64,000 bases of DNA from Paraspadella gotoi (GCA_051294375.1 CM119270.1:2095535-2159534); one strand, 5' to 3'; shown: positions 33,060 through 45,710, counted from the stretch's first letter. Program-made: numbers and translations. Notes: generated by a model not told the origin, from the sequence alone.

Positions 33060-36000
33060 GTATGTTTGTTGTTGTGGTTGGTTGTTGATCATTTTTGTGC
33101 CTAATATTCCTATTATGTCTGTTTGTCATCACGAGCGGAAATGTTTCGATTGATTTTTGTCCTATTCCTTATGTCGTGCCAAAATTACAGTCTCTTAATC
33201 TATCCAATTGGTATTGTGCTGCTCTGTCTCGTTAGCTCTGTATTTTCCGTTGATATATGTCTCGGTGAATGCTGCTGCTCGGTACCGTTTGCCTCGAACG
33301 CCTCCCAACTTCTTTGCTTAGCTGTAAATCACAGTCTCAATGCCAGCTTTTCTCCTTTCTATTTGTAGGCTGGCAAACCCCGTCTTTTTCCCAGCCGACA
33401 AGATCACGGAGCTCAGTGCGCAGACGCCACACTAGAAGCTTAAGCATCATGGACGTATTCCAAGTTTCGTTATATAGTCAGTCTGTACGCCATAACAATA
33501 CCTTCTTGAAACACAACCCCGGGGTGAAAAACACTATAATTACTGTATGAGTTATGTAGATCAGCTCTAGTGCGTATCACTTATTATTGCGTTTTCGTTA
33601 TATTTCCTGCCTTACCTTTCCCAGAAGTTTCATTCCCGTTAACTACCTATGCCACAAAGTATTTCATCGATCCACCATCGTTCATGTTCTAGTGTAACGT
33701 TATCATGTTTATTTAATGTTGATTAATGTGTTATCTTATTGATTGTTTCGATTGCCATAGCCAAATGGCAATTTTGGTTATTCTGTTTAATGCCATTACT
33801 AGAATCACTCTATCATGCTCTGATTCATTTTATTCAGGTTTCTGTTATTAATTTATGATGCAACAAAAAAAGACCTTTGTTCTTGGAAACAATTTTAATT
33901 ACTGTCAACCTCTAGAACAATCTCAGTCAGACGGCGTGGACGCACACCCGCTGGCCGAAAACCGACGCCATCTCATTTCTCCGTTCTGGCGCTTTTAATG
34001 CACCGTTCGCACATATTGACAAGTTCACCCCTATGCATTAAATCGGTCTTATTCTCAGGTTCAACGTCCAAACAAATTTAGTAGTTTTCTATTTCATGAA
34101 AAGTTAAACTTGTCTGCTACCCGAATAAAACAAAATACGTGTTTTTGACGAAAATGCTCAAAGCGCTACTTTGTCAACAGCGCCGCGAGAGTTCTCGCTT
34201 CCCAGCTCCCTTGAATGCGTCACTACTAAAGGACTGTTTGTTCAATTCCTTGCTACATTCTTCTTTACTTCTTCTTGTCTTTCTTTCTTTTTTTCTTCTT
34301 TCTTTCTGTTCTTCTTTCCTTTCTTTCTTTCTTTTTCTTTTCTTTCTTTCTTTCTTTCTTTCTTTCCTTTCTTTCTTCTTCTTTTTGCATACTTTTTTTT
34401 CTATTTCTTTATCTTTTTTCTTCTTTCTTTTCTTTCTTTCCTTCTTTCATTGGTTTCTTTCTTTGATCTTTTTTTTCTTTCTGTCCAATCTACTTTTATC
34501 TTATTTCTTTAATTTTTTTTTCCAATTTTCCATTGTTTATCATTTCGATGTACCAGATTCTCAACTGTGTTTTCTCGTTTTACGTTTTTCTTCATGTATT
34601 AGAATACACGCCGTCTTCGACTATACCATCGGTTTCTCTTTTATATTCCCTCCTCTTTTTTCTCATCTTCTCTATCTTCATCTTTTTCTTTTTACTTTAA
34701 TTTTCTTTTCGTTTCATTTACTATTTCACCTTCAATTCTCAATTATTTCTTTCATCTCTTTCCTCTCTTTCGTTTATTTTTTTTATTTCTATTTTCCTTC
34801 CATTTTTTCGTTATTTTATTTTTTTACTTTCCTTCCCATTTTTCCAACTTTGTTTTCAATTTACTTACCTTTGTCGTATTTTTTTTTCCATTATCTTCAT
34901 CTTAATTCCTCTTCTCCTCCTTTTTCGTTATTATTTTTCCCCTTTCCTCCTATTCCACTTATTCCTCTTTTACCTACTTTTCTTTCCTTCTCTTTCGCTC
35001 CCTCTTTTCGTTATTCTCTTTTCTTCCGTTGCCGATTCCACTTTTCTTTTCCTCCATTTTCCCCCCCTTTTCTTATCTTTTCATTTTCTTCCTCCCTTTT
35101 TTCCCTCTTTTCTTCTTTTACTTTCCTCCATTTCTTCGCTGTTTCTTATTTTTCTCCGATACGAACTAAAATCGCATAAAAGGAGATAAACATGCTGCCG
35201 CCTTCCTTCGCCTTTGTCTCATTTTTTCCCCTTGAATTTTCGACATTCATCACTTATGAGATGCCGCTCGTCCGATCCATTCTCCAAAATTTTTTTAAAA
35301 ATTTTCTTTCTTTTTTTTTAAAATAATCTTCTAGTTTTCTTTCCAATCGTCTCACTATTCTTTCGCTCCTGCATGCGAGGTGCGCCATTTTATCACGAAA
35401 TCAAAAGATTCTATGTGAAAAAAATATTAGACTCTCTTCCCTCTCCGAGGTTTTCTTCCACCACGCGTTTAACCCAGACCGGAGTTTTATTCTCTTAAGA
35501 TCTTCTGCTTCTGATTTCGAGACTAAGAACGCATTTACGGATATTCTTATTCCAAACGCGCTTCACTCGAAGTCACGCGAGCAACCGCAAAAAGTACCAG
35601 AACTTACCACGAAAGCAGGACGGCCGGGGCGGGTGGCCGGTTGGCGGCGGGCGTGGTGACGCATTAAGATGTCCCGACTCAAATTGAAGCTAATAACAAA
35701 GAAAGAAATTCATACGAGACCTTCGAAGAGTAAACAAAGCATTCTCGGAGACATAGAAAAACAAACGAGGGAGCAAAGGCGGAGGAGAAAACAATTTAAC
35801 GAGGAAAAGGAAAAAAAACAGTTCGTTAAGCAAAGAGCGGTCAACGATTGACGAAGGACGGCACGACGGACGGACTGCTGATAGACGAGAGCATGAGAGA
35901 AGACAGACGAGCGACGAGACGAGACGGAGAGAGAGAGGAGAGAAGAGACCGATGGAGAGAGAAGCAGAGAGAGAGACGAGCAAGGGAGAGGGGGCGGAAA

Positions 36001-37999
36001 AGACCAAAACGGAGGCCCGGACAGTGCGACTGACTGCAATCTGAAGACGGATGGACAAAGACGAAGAGGAGAAAAAATGAGGAAATCGAGCAGGGGATTT
36101 TAAAAATCGCGGACGAGACTGGACAATTTGAAATCGAGGGACGCCGTTAAGACGCGCACGGACGGACGGACCCGCGAACCCGCATAAAAGAAATGGAGCA
36201 CCGAAGAAGGAGTTTGATTACGAAGCAACCAAAATGAGCAAATTAAAAATTGATGGAATGCCCGCATGGCGATGGATGGCCTGCTTGGCATAGAGAGCGG
36301 TGCGTGAGGGCTCGCATGAACCCAGATAGCAGTAGACGGAAGGCGTGGCATTGTCACTTGAATTGCCGTTGCCCAGGCAACGACTAACTTTCGTCTTTCT
36401 GAGATGCCTGTCTTGCCCGAGTCGCACTTCCACGCCGACTAACTTTCAGCGTTTTCTTTTAGCGTTGAAGGCGTTGCATAATCTGCGCAGGCTACGAATA
36501 TTCAGCTTGGCCGCTTCAAGTTGAAACGGGGGGGGATCACGCCATTCTTGGCTGGGAACTAACATTCAGGCGCAATTATAACATTACAGGTCTCTACATT
36601 CGCATATGAATGGGTTGCCATATCTACGGCCATTTGCGGGACTTTAAACATTCAGCTTACCTGCCATCGCGAAGACTAACATTTCACTCTTGCTTTTGGG
36701 TTGAATGGCGTTTGCATTTCTGCGCAGGTATCGAAAACATTGCAGCTGCATTAGATTGAATGCCCGCGTCGCACTTCTTGCCCCAAGGTCTAGGCATTCC
36801 AGCCGCTTTACGACATTAGACAGTGCGCGTCACCATTCCTTGCCGAAGGTTCACTAGCATTCAGCGAATTAGGATCGAATAAGGGGTCGCATTCTCTCTC
36901 GGCCGATAGTCGGCATTCTAACCAAGTCTCAGCGACTCCAGGACTTGTCAGCCTTCGCTTTGTGCGACCAACGATTCCAACCAAAAACACAACCATAAAA
37001 AACACAACAAATAACAAGTTTCTCCACTGATATCTGGATTTGACCGGCGCTGAAGGGCGGGCCATTAAGAGCAGGCGATATTGGAGGAACAGGCACGACG
37101 GAAGAGGCAGAGGAGGCACGCCTGACTGGTGGCAAATTGTTGCAAAGCAGTTCGCCTTATTTATTTGCTTCGACCGCAATTTCTCTTGATTTGGTTTCAG
37201 AGACATGGGTACATTCGGCAGAGGCATACCATTTGCCTTTGTCGCGGGCACTGTCTCCGTTATGTCGTCTTGAACTATTCTAAGAGGGTTTTTTTGCTTG
37301 TTTTGTTTTTCTTTGCTTGCATCCTCTTATCTACTTTTTATATTTGTTTTCTTGCCAAATTCAAGGAGGAAAATCTTTGTCCAATGCTTGTGAAAATACC
37401 GAACGACGCAAAATAAAAATCACGCGCTATTTCGCCTTCCTCGACTTTTTGCACTCCATCACCACCTCCTACAGATGGCAGACCCTTGCAAGACTTTCTC
37501 CTCACAGTGCGGTGCGTCCTTCTTCTTCCCCCAGAGTTTTCCTGGCCCTTCGTTCAAATTAATGAAGGCTTATTAATGTATATCTATTTTTTTTGCCTTT
37601 TCCTTTTGCGGTATTACTGTCCCAACATTTCATTAATTACTTTTCAATATTGTTTTTTCTCCAATTTAAATATTCTTGTTTAGCTTTGTTTGTCTAGTTA
37701 GTTTGCTTAAGTTTACTCGATTCGCTTATTCTTCCATCCGTTCCTTTCTTATCGTAGCTTCTCCGCCGCGTCTGTCGTTTCTGCTCGCGCCGCGATCACA
37801 CGGGGAAGAGGACGGCAAGAAAACTCTATCTTCGAGGAAGACAACCGAGAGGCAGAGACCGACCCGACGACGATCCGAGACTAGAGGAGACGAAGGAGAG
37901 AAGAGAACGAGAGAGAAGAGAGCAGAGCTCCAGTAGACGAGAGCATATCGCAAGCAGTGTGAGATACTCGGACCCACGCTGCGAGATCGCAGAGACTCT
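33060..37999. repeat. About 4.9-kb inverted copy of 22.96-29.03 kb
   Basis: Reading the minus strand from 37999 back to 33060 recovers, in order, the 259-bp block, the 1.4-kb segment with its 47-bp minisatellite, the CT/TCCG segment, one 1.44-kb segment and the sequence of 28.06-29.03 kb. The matching sequence carries frequent insertions, deletions and substitutions, except in the 259-bp block at 37738-37999. It contains only one version of each segment that is doubled on the forward side. I infer an uncorrected long read or fold-back chimera built into the scaffold. Confidence 0.88.
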
Positions 38000-38024
38000 N
38001 NNNNNNNNNNNNNNNNNNNNNNNN
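38000..38024. other. 25-N scaffold spacer
   Basis: Separates the inverted block from a direct copy of 29020 onward. Confidence 0.97.
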
Positions 38025-39373
38025 ACAACAACAACAACAACAACAACGCCGACTCATTTATGCTCCGTCGCCTTCCGTCAATGGAATCCGAAACCAGAGA
38101 AAAAAAATGACATCGTCTCATAATTTCTTCATTTCCGGCGCGAGAGTGAGAGAGAGAGAGAGAGAGAGTGAGAGAGAGAGAGAGAGAGAGTGAGAGAGAG
38201 AGAGAGAGAGTGAGAGAGAGTGCTGCCATCTCTGTCGCCCGTCTTGCTGTTTTATTATCCTCGTTGCTGTTTTGTTTTCCAATGATGATGATAATAAAAC
38301 ATTCGGAATTTTGAGAGTGCGCTTGCTATTTTTGTTCGCTGAAAAGATATTGGTTTTTAAATAGCGATTACTACGTAAGTAAACGATGAGTCTGAGTTTT
38401 TAATACTTAGGATGAATAGTCTAATACATACCTATTTTTTCCCTAAAGTTAAAAGTGTCTCTTAGATTTGTCTTTAATTTCTAATCGAAATCAAACTTGT
38501 TGCATAGGAATATATTTATGAAATTGGTACAACCAATATAAAAATTATCCATTAATTTTATAAATAAGCTATCTTGCCCCTAACTTTTAGTTTTAAAGAT
38601 CATGTGGCTTGTATTTTGTCTGTAAAAAAATTTATGTGATGTACAGCATCTATATTTTTCTTCTTTTTTTTCTCTCCAGATTTTCCTGCAGATTTTCGGG
38701 TCTTTTCTTTTTTGTCTTTTTTTTTCTTTTTTTTCTTTTTTTTCTTTTTTTTCTTTTTATTCTTTTTTTTTCTTTTTTTTCGTTTTTTTTTCTTCCCCTC
38801 CCCTTAATTTTTCATCAGCTTCTCTCGAGAAATCAGTCCCACTCTATCAAGCTATCTCGCTCACTCGCTCTCTTCATCTCTCTTTCTCTCGCTCTCTCCT
38901 TCTTTCTTTCTCTCGGTCTCTCCACCTCGCGCTCTCTCCTCACATTTTTTTCTCAACACCTTACTCTAACACCCTCTTTCCTCTCAAATCCTTTCAACTT
39001 TTGCCCTCTCCTCTCTCTACACGTTACCTCACGCCATATTGGTCCTCATTCTTGCGGTCAGTCTCTCCCTCTCTCTCTCTCTCTCTCTCTTTCTCTTTCT
39101 ATCTCTCTTTTATCCTCTTACCTCACAGTTCATACTTACACTCCTCAAGTACCTTTGCTTTCTCAATTTCTCCCCACTCTCTCACTCTCCCTCATTTCGC
39201 CCTCTTGCCCTTTTATCCTCTAACCCTCTTGGCCTATCGCCCTCATTCACGCACTCTCGCTTCCTGTAAGCAAAGATTTCCCGCGCTTTGCTGCGTTGAC
39301 CAAAAAAGGGAAATAAAAAAGTGTTTAAGTATTGACCGACGAAGACGACGACGACGACGACGACGACGACGAC
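38025..39373. repeat. Direct copy of 29020-30445
   Basis: Same order of features as the upstream segment: (ACA)n, ATTTATGCTCCGTCGCC, GTGAGAGA arrays, AT-rich stretch and polypyrimidine tract. It ends in a pure GAC array that abuts a 25-N spacer. Many one-base differences. Confidence 0.9.
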
Positions 39374-39398
39374 NNNNNNNNNNNNNNNNNNNNNNNNN
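39374..39398. other. 25-N scaffold spacer
   Basis: The left flank is a (GAC)n array. The right flank is the compositionally foreign stretch. Confidence 0.97.
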
Positions 39399-41990
39399 AA
39401 GACAATATTAACGGGCCACCGCCAGAGCGCGGACCGATCCGACAATTACCAATGGAAATCGTAAAGGTTAAACTAAATGGTATTCGATCATGGCCTCGAA
39501 TCGATATACCACCTTACTGAAATAACACTCCTATCGCCGCCCCGCGGAACGAAATCGGATTTTAAAGTTAAATCGAACTGACTAAGAACTGATTTTCACC
39601 GGTCAAACCTTCAAACGTCCTGGCGGAAGCCAAAAGGTGGGATTTCCCAATCTCGAAAAAACCAGTACCCGAAAGTCACAGCTAAAAAATTTCAATTTCT
39701 AATATTTTTCACCGCAGCTACCCGCGTCGTCAGTCAGATCGCCACCGCGTTCTCCAAACATTCCTCCAGGCATCCCCAGGCATCCATCAACGAATCCAAC
39801 GATAGAAGGGCCTCCGATGAAAAATACAAATTGTAGATCCTTGAACATCGTCTCCTTACCAAATGTTTAGAGTGACGCTCTCAACCATACTACGACAACG
39901 AAAAACCCTTTATTCTGAACCTACCGGAAAAATAGGTAGTTAAATTGAGACAATCTAAAAAATACTAAACTTTTCGGCTTTTTCATAACTGTAACTAAAC
40001 GTGGAAGCGTTGAAGGTTTGTAATTTTGATATAAAATAAAAATTGACAAGCTCTTATCTACCTGCTATGTCCGTAGTTTAGTAGGTAGTAGGTTGCAAAA
40101 TATAAAAAATGGTTTAGACTAGTCCTTTAAAACGAAATCAATTCTATCAAACTACTAAACCCGAAAAAATACATAAACCTAAAAATCTAATACATCTAGA
40201 ACAGAAGCCCAGCATACTGGGAATGCGTGAAGCGCGAAGTTATTTATTTGGTTTAACCTTACTTTTAAGCATCCGAATGCCGAACAGCAACGCAGATCAA
40301 ATATTTCGGCAGGGGTAAAACTACAAGACTACGGGATGGGACGTGAGCATGCTCTAACCTGCCAAAACAAGTAAGCAAAGCAAAATAACGATGATAAACC
40401 TTTCGTCGCTAGCCTCCCTGCTCCAGCTCTACTGCTATCTTATTTTTAAAGGGAGAAAAACACAAAAAAAAAAATGAGACGTACAAACATGTCCGAACAA
40501 TTACGAACCAGCGACCTGCCCTAAGGAAAGCCGGACACAAACGTAAGACGGGTAAGTACATAAAGGGGATTCTCGTAAGCGACCCCCCTACCAACTAAGA
40601 GAAAAAGCGGTCCCGTTAAAAGCATAGTCAAACCTATCGTTACCGATTTAGGCAAGAAAAAAGGTGTCAGAGTACCCGACGGAACTTTTCCCAATACCGA
40701 TTCAGAGTCGGAACCAGCTGTACGGCTAAGCCGAAAGCCGCACGCCTGCTGACGACGCGCCCAGGCGAGACAGTCATGACAGGTTCGTACCGTCACTTCC
40801 GAAAACCTAAAGTTGCAATCTTTGACCAGTCGACTCGACGAAAACTCGTTCCGTCAAGAGATTTCGAAAGTCGAGGGCAAAAAACTTTACAAAAGCGAAA
40901 AAATGTTAGGGGCAAAAACTATATGAATATAAATACATTTCATAAGGAGAAACGATTATATATCCTTACCTACCTTACATTTCGCTCTCCTCTGAGCTAC
41001 CAAAAATAAGACAAACTAAATAAATACAAAAAATGCGACAGATGGGTGTTTTCTAAGCAGATGGGTGGTTTTTTTGCAACACACCTCCGAAGTAGCGGTT
41101 TCGTCTTTCCGTTCTTGAGTTCCTTGCGCGGGAAAAGACACGCCTTTTGGCCGAGCACCTCACTAGTTGGTTTATGTTCCTCCTCTTCACTCAACCAAAA
41201 ACTCTTTGACCTTACTCTAATTTTACCTTTTTTCTCAACTCATACAAAAGACCTAAAGACCGAAACCCGACAAACGTACAAGTGTGCTGACGATGGTCAA
41301 GTTCATTTTTCTAAAAAATAAAAATCAAAAAAATTAAACCTTTGTTATTTCGTCGCGGCCTAAGGACTTAAATACTAAAAAGTTCGTAAAAATATTAAAA
41401 TTTTTCTTAAAGGAAAACGAAAACAACAGTATTTTTAAAAAGCCTAAATATTTGCTAAAAAATTTACTAAATTTTTAATTCTGAAAAAATTGGCCTCCAC
41501 CCCCCCGCAACGAACGGAAGAGGAAGCGAAACGGAGACCTAGATTCGTACCAAAAAAAGCAAAAAAATTTTTCTCAAAAAAAAAATTTAGGCGCCCCAAA
41601 AAAAACGTCAGATCGGAGCCCCCAAAAAATACAAGGAGTCACTACGTTCGTAGTGGTTTAATGTATTGTGGTTGGGTGCGGGGGGGAAACGGGGCGGGAA
41701 AATTTCCCAAATTTCTCCCGATCGTAAAGCTCTGCGAAGATCCGGGGAAAAAGGCATGGATGGGAGTTTGTAAATAACACTTACTCCCGACAGATTTTAA
41801 TGCCGAGGCCCGCGTTACAATCGAATTTGTTCGTAAGTGAGGCTTAACCTCTGGTCCTCCATCGTCGCAGAAACTCCTCTACACCACAAAAATAACAACA
41901 ATATTATCAAAACAAAAGAAATATTGATTTTTTTGTATAAACCTAAGTAACAATTGTTCATATGCAAAAATCAACGGTCCATAGCAATTA
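39399..41990. other. Compositionally anomalous 2.6-kb stretch, no gene recognised
   Basis: This block replaces what should be about 400 bp of GA-rich sequence if the copy of 30445-30840 had continued. It has no long microsatellites, unlike all its neighbours. In four 120-bp samples counted by eye, AC+GT dinucleotides exceeded CA+TG (about 59 versus 37); two control samples from elsewhere in the window showed the usual CA+TG excess. That inversion of the normal bias is expected if the string had been reversed without complementing. Foreign DNA or raw-read error are alternatives. Frames such as 40521-40796 minus (91 codons) look protein-like in composition, but I recognise no family. Confidence 0.5.
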
Positions 41991-42011
41991 CATTTAATTA
42001 TTATTCACCGA

Positions 42012-42545
42012 CAATGCTCCGCCGTCGTCGTCGTCCTCGAACGCTGATGCTCCATTTCCGTTGGAAACTCCAAACCAGAAATTCCACTCAAGCTAAAAGA
42101 AAAAAAAAGTTTTCTCTTTTATCTAATAATCTCTTTTTTATATTTCCTATTTCCCTTCTCATCTAATTTTATCTCCTAATTTCCCAGTTTTCTCTTTTAT
42201 CTAATAATCTCTCTCTTTTATATTTCCTATTTCCCTTCTCATCTAATTTTATCTCCTAATTTCCTAATTTTCCCTTATATCTAATATTCTCTCTCTATTT
42301 TATTTCCTCTCTCCTCTTTTCTATTTCCTCTAATATCCTCTCCTTACCATTTTTTTAATTTCTTTAATTTTAATTTTATTTTAATTTATTTATTTATTTA
42401 ATTTATTTTAATTTAATTTAATTTAATTTTAAATTAATTTTAATTTCTTTAATTTCTTAACTCCTTCTCTTTCGCTCTTCTCTCTTCCTCTCTCTTTTCG
42501 CATACTAGTTTTTTCCGCATACTAGCGCGGGGTCCGTCCGCACTA
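42012..42545. repeat. Copy of about 30900-31490, cut by a 25-N spacer
   Basis: Starts near GCTGATGCTCCATTTCC and ends in GGGGTCCGTCCGCACTA just before 25 N. The same sequence restarts after the spacer. Confidence 0.9.
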
Positions 42546-42764
42546 NNNNNNNNNNNNNNNNNNNNNNNNNTCTTCTACTTAATCGTCGCCCTCCATCATC
42601 GTCAGTCGTCGTCGTCGTCCTCATCGTCTGTCGGTCGCTCATCGTTCGCCCTCATCGTCGTTCGTCGTCGTCATCGCACGTCCTTCGAGACGCTTGATGC
42701 TCCATTTTCCGTGTGGAAAACTCCAAACCAGAAATTCCACTCAAGCTAAAAGAAAAAAAAAAAG

Positions 42765-43400
42765 TTTTCTCTTTTATCTAATAATCTCTTACTCTTAGTT
42801 ATATTTCCTATTTCTGTTTCTCATCTAATTCTAATCTCCTAATTTCCCAGTTTTCTCTTTTTTCTAATAATCTTCTCTAGTTTTATATTTCCCTATTTCC
42901 CTTCTCAATCTAATTCTATCTCCTAATGTTTCCCAGTTTTCCGCTTTGATCTAATTAAATCTCTCTCTTTTATATTTCCTATTTTACCTTCTCATTTCTA
43001 ATTTTATCGTCCTAATTTGCCAGTTTTCTCTTTTATCTAATAATCTCTCTTTTTATATTTCCTTACTTTACCTTCTCATCTAATTTTATCTCCTAATATT
43101 TGCCCAGTTTTTCTCTTTATCTAAAATAATCTCTCGTTTTTTCTATTATGTCCTATTTCCCTTCTCATTCGTATTTTATCTCTAATTCCCAGTTTCTCTT
43201 TTATCTGTAATGAATCTCTCTTTTTTTATATCCTATTTCCTCTTCTCATATAATGTTTATTCCTAGATTTCCCAGTTTTCTCTTTTATTAATAACTGTTA
43301 CTCATTCTTTATATAATCCTATTTCCCTTCTCAGTCTAATTCTATTCTCTCTAATTTCCCAGTTTTCATCTTTTATTCCTAAATATTCTCTCTCTATTTT
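42765..43400. repeat. Minisatellite, 77-bp unit, about 8 copies
   Basis: Eight starts of CCAGTTTTCTCTTTTATCT-like units lie near 42765, 42848, 42930, 43018, 43103, 43185, 43270 and 43360. The same locus elsewhere in the window shows only about 2.5 units. Confidence 0.85.
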
Positions 43401-44465
43401 ATTTCTTCTCTCCTCTTTTCTATTTCCTCTAATATTCTCTTCTTAACCATTTTTTATTCTTAGCTTTTTAATTTCTCAACTCCCTTCTTTCGCTCTTCTC
43501 CGGTCTTCCTCTCTGCTTTCGCATACTAGTTTTTTCCGCATGACGTAGCGCGGGGTCCGTCCGGTTCACTGTATGAGAAGAAAACATTCAAGTTCGCAAT
43601 GTCAGTCCATCTCACAGCGAATGACACTCCGTAAACAATTGATCGCAGCTCGACCTCCAAAACAACCCTGCAAAGACAACCCTGCAAAACATACCCTGCA
43701 AAAACAACCCTCAAAAAAAATAACCCCTCGAAATAACAACAGATTCAATCTTCCCAGATTTCCATTTCGGGAGTTTCCCTCCCTTCCACTTTTAAAGTGG
43801 TTCAGTCCCTGTTACCCCCCGTTCATTCCTAACCCCCCTCGCGCCCCCCTCTCCACTCTCCCTCCATTAACTTCTTCCCCCCCCCTAAACGATCGCCTCT
43901 ATCGTCTCGCCTCCCCCCTTTCCCTTCCCCCCCGCGTAATCCTCTGGCACCGTTGTACAATCAGGCAGTCGGCTGCCTGCGTCGTTCTCACTTCCGAGAT
44001 TCCCGGTTCGATGGCTTTCCGGCTTCCGCGGATTCCATTCATTTCGTTTTCCGGTTTCGACGATTTGCCGAAACTGGACAATACGCTATTGCCCGGTTGT
44101 TTGTTGGCTGTTGTTTGTTGGGCCTGTTTGTTGTTGATGTTGATGTTGCTGTTGTTGGTCATTTGGTGGTTTGTTGTCGTTTTTGGGTTGTTAGTCGGTG
44201 TTGTCATTAGAGTTTTTTATGGTTGTTCTTGATATTTGCATTGTGGCTTTAGTTGTATTCTCTTGTTTTATGAAGTAATGATGAGAAGGCTTAAATATTA
44301 TAACCAAATACATAAAAACGAGTTACATGTGTGTTAAAGTCCGTAACATTAGTTATAATTTGGTTGGGTTCTAGATCATAAGGACACATTTAATGAGAGA
44401 AATTTATTTTGTGTTATTCTGATGATTCGTCAGATTAACATTCATTTGTTTTCTCGGATTGGGCG

Positions 44466-44485
44466 AGCTTTCTCTCTCTCTCGTC

Positions 44486-44533
<48 letters not shown>

Positions 44534-44560
44534 GCTCTCTCTTCTTTCTCTCTCTGCTTT
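44466..44560. repeat. Interrupted (CT)n array
   Basis: CT-rich tract directly upstream of the YY1-type motif at 44575. Confidence 0.9.
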
Positions 44561-44954
44561 TAACAGCAGATAGGGCCGCCATCTTCTTCGCGAATCGGAG
44601 TCAACGGCGTTGAACGGCGCGGCGGGTTTTTCGGGCGTTCGGAAACGGCGCCGGTTTTTTTCGGCGTTCGCTTCATCTCTTTCTGCATGAGGATCTGGGA
44701 AGTGTGGAAGGTGTGTGAGAGAATCCGACACTTATCGTTTGGCAATTTAAATCATTTCTGTATTATTATTACAACAATGAGAAAGTATCGTAACACACAC
44801 ACGCTTTCAGGAAAAGAAAAGAAGAAGAAAGAGAGAGAGAAAGAGAGAGAAGGGAGAAGAGAGAATGAAGAAAAAAATAGAAATTAATGAGGCTTTTTAT
44901 TTTGTCGCTGACATTCTTCCATTTCATGCAACGGTTTTATTTTATAAGTTTCCC

Positions 44955-45305
44955 ATCCCTGATTAAGACCACGCCCACCCCAACCCGGAAGTAGGCCACG
45001 CCCTTCCATCCATTATAGAGACCACGCCCTTCCCATTCCTGATTAAGATCACGCCCACCCCATCCCGGAGGTAGACCAAACCGTTCCCATCCTTTTTGGA
45101 AAGCAAGCCCTTCTTCCCATCCCTAATAAATACCACTCCAACCGCAACCCTGATGTAAACCACGCCTACCCCATCCAGGATGTAGACCAAACCCTTCCCA
45201 TCTCTTATGGAGACCACGCCCTTCCCATCCCTGATTAAGATCACGCCCACCCCATCCCGGATGTAGACCACGCCAACCCCATCCCGGATGTCGACCACGC
45301 CCATC
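44955..45305. repeat. Minisatellite, 27-bp unit, about 12 copies
   Basis: Units resemble GATCACGCCCACCCCATCCC followed by GGATGTA. The 27-bp length is a multiple of three, so the minus strand stays open through the array. It reads as a nonapeptide repeat close to GVVYIRDGV, in a 143-codon frame from 45394 down to 44963. The repeat alone explains most of the openness. One unit of the same array is visible at about 32945-32975. Confidence 0.88.
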
Positions 45306-45313
45306 CCCTTAAA

Positions 45314-45334
45314 ACCGGAAATGGCGACGGAAGT
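45314..45334 (+). promoter_or_regulatory. Overlapping ETS and YY1 motifs at a start codon
   Basis: ACCGGAAATGGCGACGGAAG combines an ETS site (CCGGAA), a YY1-like core (AAATGGCG) and a second ETS site (CGGAAG) within about 20 bp. This packing is typical of TATA-less promoters whose start site overlaps the first coding exon. The ATG within it opens the frame 45321-45710. Confidence 0.5.
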
Positions 45335-45380
45335 CAGTGATAAATCGACGACGTCGCGCTTCTGCCGATTTCCCGCGTCC

Positions 45381-45411
<31 letters not shown>

Positions 45412-45710
45412 CAGCCGTCGCGTCTACGCCGCTTCCGACAAAAGGACGTCGACCCCATCCGCCGACAACCTTTTACAATGGGGCAAAGGGGGCGCGCCCG
45501 CTCGGCGTGCCGACGCGGGCAGACGCCACAAAAGTCACGTTCAACGGGGCAATCATTTCTCTGCCCGACCGAGAGGGCAACTGCGCCACTCGGAGGCGTC
45601 ACTTAAGGGTCACTGCGTCGAATTCATCGCTCGCACTGCGCCCACAAAAGACCACTCTTTGTCGATTGGGTAGTGGTGTAAAGTTTTGCTATGAAATATT
45701 TACACAATAG
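45321..45710 (+). CDS. Candidate first coding exon, protein family not recognised
   Basis: ATG 45321 has a strong context (A at -3, G at +4) and opens 129 codons to TAG at 45708-45710. I prefer this start to the in-frame ATG at 45288, which lies in the 27-bp minisatellite. The N-terminus reads MATEVSDKSTTSRFCRFPAS, followed by an Ala-rich stretch (about residues 19-33, from a GCC-rich patch). An ordinary-composition, basic remainder follows with PLGVPTRADATKVTFNGAI. A Ser/Thr/Arg-rich, acid-poor N-terminus with an Ala tract could be a mitochondrial presequence, but that is inference. Overlapping ETS/YY1 motifs and high CpG support a promoter. A donor-like GTAAAG near 45678 would make this an exon joined to others downstream. 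Confidence 0.4.

Larger units (their letters stand above)
42571..44990. repeat. Copy of about 30810-32970 with expanded minisatellite
   Basis: Same order of landmarks: TCGTCG words, GATGCTCCATTTTCC, the 77-bp minisatellite, GGGGTCCGTCCG, AAACAACCCTGCAAAAC, the TTG patch, CT array, YY1-type motif and GA array. Indels are frequent. Confidence 0.88.

Noticed and set aside
40521-40796. 91-codon minus frame of protein-like composition
   Set aside because: It lies in the block suspected to be a reversed or otherwise artefactual sequence; no family recognised.
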